From NCBI GenBank assembly GCA_031400505.1, contig JANNPZ010000016.1:1-8977 (forward strand): 8,977 nucleotides of DNA, in the 5' to 3' direction. Shown here piece after piece: positions 5,946 to 8,977 of this stretch. The notes beneath the pieces were generated by a model that saw nothing but the letters and a program-made list of their open reading frames with translations, made no database searches and was not told where the DNA came from. The first letter of the stretch is position 1; every line of letters starts with the position of its first letter. Source of the DNA: JAIYDJ01 sp031400505. GTDB taxonomy: Bacteria; Pseudomonadota; Alphaproteobacteria; Rhodobacterales; Rhodobacteraceae. The position numbers were made by a program, and so were the translations under genes.

Positions 5946-6827
5946 ATGGAAATAGATTGGACCCTGCTGCGCAGCTTTCTGGCGGTGGCCGAGACCGGGT
6001 CGCAGTCTGCGGCAGCCCGAGCGTTGAGACAAAGCCAACCGACGTTGGGGCGGCACATAAAAGAGCTTGAGGTTCGGTTCGGCAGACCCCTTTTCTCCCG
6101 GGCGCGGTTAGGCATGACGCTGACGCCCGCAGGGGCGGCCCTCCTGCCCGAAGCGCGTGCGATGCGCGACGCCGCGGCTCGGCTGGCATTGCAGGCAGCG
6201 GGGCAAGAGGCGCGGATGCAGGGCACGGTTCGGCTGACCGCCAGTCGGCTGGTATCGCAATACCTGCTGCCGCCGATGCTTGCCGAATTGCGGCGGGCGG
6301 AACCGGGGATAGAGATCGAACTGGTGCCATCGGACACCACCGAAAACCTGCTTTACCGCGAGGCGGACATCGCCTTGCGCATGTACCGGCCCACGCAACT
6401 CGACGTGGTCACGCGGCATGTCGCCGACCTTGCGATGGGGCTTTATGCGGCCCCGTCCCTGCTGAAAGACGGCCCGCCGGGCGATGTGGCCGCGACGCTG
6501 GCGCTTGATTTCGTGGGACTTGACCGGTCGGACCTGATGCTGCGGATGATGGGCGATCTGGGGATTGTGCGGAGGCGGACCGATTTCGCGCTGCGCTGCG
6601 ACGATCAGGTGGTCTATTGGGCGCTGGTTCGGGCGGGCTGCGGGGTGGGGGCGATGCAGCGGGTGGTGGGGGATGCCGACGCTGCGGTGGTGCGCATTGC
6701 CGATTTCGTGCCGATACCGACACTGCCGGTCTGGCTGACCGTACCCGAACCCTTGCGGCACAATCCCCGGGTGCGCCGCGTGCTGGATCACCTCGCCGAC
6801 GCGTTCGATGATCTTTGCCGCGCTTGA
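5946..6827 (+). CDS. LysR-type transcriptional regulator
   Basis: A 293-aa regulator with the standard LysR layout. Residues 1-60 hold the winged helix-turn-helix, with the typical opening MEIDWTLLRSFLAVAETGS, the recognition region SAAARALRQSQPTLGRHIKELE (split here as 21-42) and FSRARLGMTLTPAG (50-63). A linker helix (65-90) follows, then a two-lobed inducer-binding domain from about 92. The residues STTE-like loop SDTTENLLYREADIALR (129-145) and AGCGVGAMQ (230-238) match the family. I chose ATG 5946 because the family motif begins there; ATG 5904 would add 14 residues across the promoter-like sequence. No Shine-Dalgarno precedes 5946. It probably controls the divergent SDR gene and itself. 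It lies 50 bases before leuB on the same strand, so leuB may partly depend on its transcript, although nothing shows that it regulates leucine synthesis. The inducer is unknown. Confidence 0.9.
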   Translation: MEIDWTLLRSFLAVAETGSQSAAARALRQSQPTLGRHIKELEVRFGRPLFSRARLGMTLTPAGAALLPEARAMRDAAARLALQAAGQEARMQGTVRLTASRLVSQYLLPPMLAELRRAEPGIEIELVPSDTTENLLYREADIALRMYRPTQLDVVTRHVADLAMGLYAAPSLLKDGPPGDVAATLALDFVGLDRSDLMLRMMGDLGIVRRRTDFALRCDDQVVYWALVRAGCGVGAMQRVVGDADAAVVRIADFVPIPTLPVWLTVPEPLRHNPRVRRVLDHLADAFDDLCRA

Positions 6828-6841
6828 CCCTGCACGGGGCA

Positions 6842-6859
6842 TTGGCTAGGCCAAGCCAA
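6842..6859 (+). other. Small inverted repeat in the leuB leader
   Basis: TTGGCT (6842-6847) and AGCCAA (6854-6859) form a perfect six-base dyad with a six-base loop, located in the 50-base lysR-leuB gap just before the leuB Shine-Dalgarno. There is no T-tract and no leucine-rich leader peptide, so classical attenuation is not indicated. It could be an operator, an mRNA hairpin or chance. Confidence 0.25.
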
Positions 6860-6866
6860 ACAAGTC

Positions 6867-6871
6867 AGGAG
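6867..6871 (+). promoter_or_regulatory. Ribosome binding site of leuB
   Basis: AGGAG six bases before ATG 6878 decides this start over the in-frame ATG 6815, which lies inside the lysR 3' end. Confidence 0.85.
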
Positions 6872-6877
6872 CCCGTC

Positions 6878-7984
6878 ATGGCCAATCCCTCTCTCCTTAT
6901 CCTCGCAGGCGACGGCATCGGGCCGGAAGTCATGGAAGAGGTCAAGAAGATCATTCGCTGGTTCGGGGCCAATCGGGGCGTGACCTTTGACGTCACCGAA
7001 GATCTGGTGGGGGGCTGTGCCTATGACGTGCACGGCGTGCCGCTGACCGATGCGACAATGGCGCATGCGATGGAAGTGGACGCGGTGCTGCTGGGCGCTG
7101 TCGGCGGGCCGAAATATGACACGCTTGATTTCAGCGTGAAGCCGGAACGCGGCCTGCTGCGCTTGCGCAAAGAGATGGACCTGTTTTCCAACCTGCGGCC
7201 CGCGCAGTGCTTTGATGCGCTCGCGGATTTCTCGAGCCTGAAACGTGATGTGGTCGCAGGGCTTGATATCGTCATCGTGCGCGAGTTGACCAGCGGCGTC
7301 TATTTCGGAGAGCCGCGCGGGATTTTCGTGGAAGGCAATGAACGCGTGGGGATCAACACGCAGCGCTATACCGAATCCGAGATTGCCCGGGTCGCACGGT
7401 CAGCCTTCGAACTGGCGCGCAGGCGCAGCAACAAGGTCTGCTCGATGGAGAAGGCCAACGTGATGGAATCGGGCGTGCTGTGGCGCGAGGTGGTGCAGGA
7501 AATCCATGACAAGGAATACCCCGATGTCGCGTTGACCCACATGTATGCCGACGCAGGCGCCATGCAGCTGTGCCGCTGGCCCAAGCAGTTCGACGTGATC
7601 GTGACCGACAACCTGTTTGGCGACATGCTGTCGGACATGGCGGCGATGCTGACGGGGTCCTTGGGCATGCTGCCCTCGGCCAGTCTGGGGTTGCCTGCGG
7701 CGAACGGGCGGCCCAAGGCGCTGTATGAACCGGTGCATGGGTCGGCTCCTGACATTGCCGGCCAGGGCAAGGCCAACCCGATCGCCTGCATCCTGTCGTT
7801 CGCCATGGCGCTGCGGTATTCGTTCGATCTGGGCGACGAGGCTGCGCGGGTGGAAAAGGCGGTGGAAAAGGTGCTCGCCAATGGGGTGCGCACCGCCGAT
7901 CTGATGGGCCCCGAGGGGGGCGTGCCTGTCAGCACCAGCGAGATGGGCGATGCGGTGATCGCGGCGCTGAACGCGAGCCTTTAG
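6878..7984 (+). CDS. leuB: 3-isopropylmalate dehydrogenase
   Basis: LeuB oxidises and decarboxylates 3-isopropylmalate to 2-oxoisocaproate with NAD+ and a divalent cation in the cytoplasm, the step after LeuCD in leucine synthesis. The 368-aa product has the normal bacterial length. Motifs in order are GDGIGPEV (11-18), GAVGGPKYD (73-81), the substrate arginines in RGLLRLRKEMDLFSNLRP (91-108), RELTSGVYFGEPRG (135-148) with catalytic Tyr-142, EKANVM (191-196) with catalytic Lys-192, the metal-binding TDNLFGDMLSD (243-253) and EPVHGSAPDIAG (284-295), whose GSAPDIAG loop is typical of NAD-specific enzymes. Everything needed for activity appears present. leuD lies 4 kb upstream behind its own terminator, so the two genes are not one operon here. 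The next gene begins at the base after the leuB stop. Confidence 0.98.
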   Translation: MANPSLLILAGDGIGPEVMEEVKKIIRWFGANRGVTFDVTEDLVGGCAYDVHGVPLTDATMAHAMEVDAVLLGAVGGPKYDTLDFSVKPERGLLRLRKEMDLFSNLRPAQCFDALADFSSLKRDVVAGLDIVIVRELTSGVYFGEPRGIFVEGNERVGINTQRYTESEIARVARSAFELARRRSNKVCSMEKANVMESGVLWREVVQEIHDKEYPDVALTHMYADAGAMQLCRWPKQFDVIVTDNLFGDMLSDMAAMLTGSLGMLPSASLGLPAANGRPKALYEPVHGSAPDIAGQGKANPIACILSFAMALRYSFDLGDEAARVEKAVEKVLANGVRTADLMGPEGGVPVSTSEMGDAVIAALNASL

Positions 7985-8956
7985 GTGGCACTCGCGCCCT
8001 CGAACCTCAAGGGCGCGGGATTGGGGCTGCTGGGCATGGGTCTGTTTGCCTGCGCCGATGTGACGATCAAGGCGCTTGGGGCGGGGTATGACCCGTTTCA
8101 GATCATCTTCTTCGCCTGCCTGATGTCGGTGCCGTTGCTGGCGGGGATGGCGATGGCGGACCCGGACGCGGGCAGCCTGCGCCCGGTCAAGCCGGGGCTG
8201 ATGGCGCTGCGCAGCGTCGTGGTGGTGTTGAACGGGATCGCGGGCACCTATGCGTTTTCGACACTGCCGCTGGCACAATGCTATGCGATCTTCTTCACCA
8301 TGCCGATCTTCATCACCCTGCTGTCGGCGGTCCTGCTGGGCGAGCGGATCGATCTGCTGCGCGGGCTGGCTGTTGCGGCGGGGCTTGTGGGGGTGGTCGT
8401 GGCACTTGATCCTGAAGGTGCGTCGCTGACCTGGGCGCATGGCGTGGCGCTGGCAGGGGCGGTGTGCGGGGCTGCGAACTATGTCATCATCCGGGTGTCG
8501 GGCGGGGTTGAACGGACCGTGGTGATGATCCTTTACCCGACGATGGTGCAGATGGTGGTTGCGGCAGTGGTGCTGCCCTTTGTCTATCTGCCGATGCCGT
8601 TTCCCGATCTGGCGCTGACGGCGGTGATGGCACTGGCGGGCTTTGCGGGCTATCTGGCCGTTATCGCAGCGTACCGCGCAGCCCCCGGCATCGTGGTGGC
8701 CCCGATGCAATACAGCCAGATCCTGTGGGCGGTGGTCTATGGCTGGCTGTTCTTCGGCGAAAGGCTGGATGGCTGGACGGCCGCGGGCACCGGGATCATC
8801 ATCGCATCGGGCATCTACATCGTGCTGCGCGAAGGCAAACCGATGGTGTCGGAAAACCGCCCGGTGCTGGAAAACCGCTCGCGCTTTGAAACCGGGGCGT
8901 TCCCGCGCATCAGCCTGCTGATGCGGTTGTTCGACCGCAGGCGGGCGCGCGACTGA
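7985..8956 (+). CDS. EamA/DMT superfamily permease
   Basis: A 323-aa inner-membrane protein of the drug/metabolite transporter superfamily, many of which export amino acids or other metabolites. Ten hydrophobic segments are seen, near 9-29, 38-58, 74-92, 97-118, 124-141, 149-168, 178-199, 207-229, 236-257 and 263-281. They form two EamA repeats, each with the typical LLGER (117-121) or FFGER (256-260) after its fourth segment. A 40-residue basic tail (282-323) with LMRLFDRRRARD is presumably cytoplasmic. The start is GTG 7985, the codon directly after the leuB TAG; the next in-frame Met falls inside the first membrane segment, and there is no clear Shine-Dalgarno, so translation is probably coupled to leuB. 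The pairing makes export of a leucine-pathway compound possible, but the substrate cannot be read from the sequence. The remaining 21 bases hold nothing recognisable. Confidence 0.9.
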   Translation: MALAPSNLKGAGLGLLGMGLFACADVTIKALGAGYDPFQIIFFACLMSVPLLAGMAMADPDAGSLRPVKPGLMALRSVVVVLNGIAGTYAFSTLPLAQCYAIFFTMPIFITLLSAVLLGERIDLLRGLAVAAGLVGVVVALDPEGASLTWAHGVALAGAVCGAANYVIIRVSGGVERTVVMILYPTMVQMVVAAVVLPFVYLPMPFPDLALTAVMALAGFAGYLAVIAAYRAAPGIVVAPMQYSQILWAVVYGWLFFGERLDGWTAAGTGIIIASGIYIVLREGKPMVSENRPVLENRSRFETGAFPRISLLMRLFDRRRARD

Positions 8957-8977
8957 CACCGCCCCTTGCAAACCGCC

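Noticed and set aside
7400..8971. A 523-codon minus-strand reading frame across leuB and the permease gene.
   Set aside because: Composition dominated by His, Arg and Gln, no domain, and it is opposite two confidently identified genes. High third-position GC leaves such frames open.

Overview
The window looks like a chromosomal segment from a GC-rich alphaproteobacterium, most likely of the Rhodobacterales (Roseobacter/Rhodobacter group). The grounds are the strong GC bias at third codon positions, the leuD and leuB protein sequences, and the company of a small family of membrane protein and EEP-like genes between leuD and leuB, an arrangement I recall from that group. No rRNA, tRNA, CRISPR array, insertion sequence or phage gene is visible.

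Layout. Positions 26-273 hold no convincing gene. A HupE/UreJ-type membrane protein (274-1416, minus) and a DUF4198-type periplasmic protein (1415-2224, plus) are divergent, and their start codons overlap, so there is no intergenic space between them. leuD follows at 2291-2896 and ends in a strong intrinsic terminator (2920-2946). A roughly 200-base leader leads into a conserved multi-pass membrane protein (about 3152-3985), overlapped by an exported EEP-like (endonuclease/exonuclease/phosphatase) protein that ends at 4995. An atypical NAD(P)-binding SDR (4962-5855, minus) converges on the EEP gene with a 34-base tail overlap. It is divergent from a LysR-type regulator (5946-6827, plus). leuB (6878-7984) and an EamA/DMT permease (7985-8956) close the window, abutting without a gap.

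How the genes work together. LeuD (small subunit of 3-isopropylmalate isomerase) and LeuB (3-isopropylmalate dehydrogenase) are consecutive steps of leucine synthesis, but four genes and a strand switch lie between them, and leuC is not in the window. The HupE/DUF4198 pair looks like a separate envelope module, probably for metal (nickel, cobalt or copper) handling. The LysR/SDR pair looks like a classic divergent regulator-target unit. The permease is probably translated by coupling to leuB.

The best candidates for something new are the HupE/DUF4198 divergon (overlapping starts, a perfect 7-9-7 inverted repeat inside the opposing gene, and two predicted mature proteins that both begin His-Glu) and the EEP-like protein, whose acidic catalytic motifs appear largely replaced. 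Nothing here is a clear new defence or mobile system.
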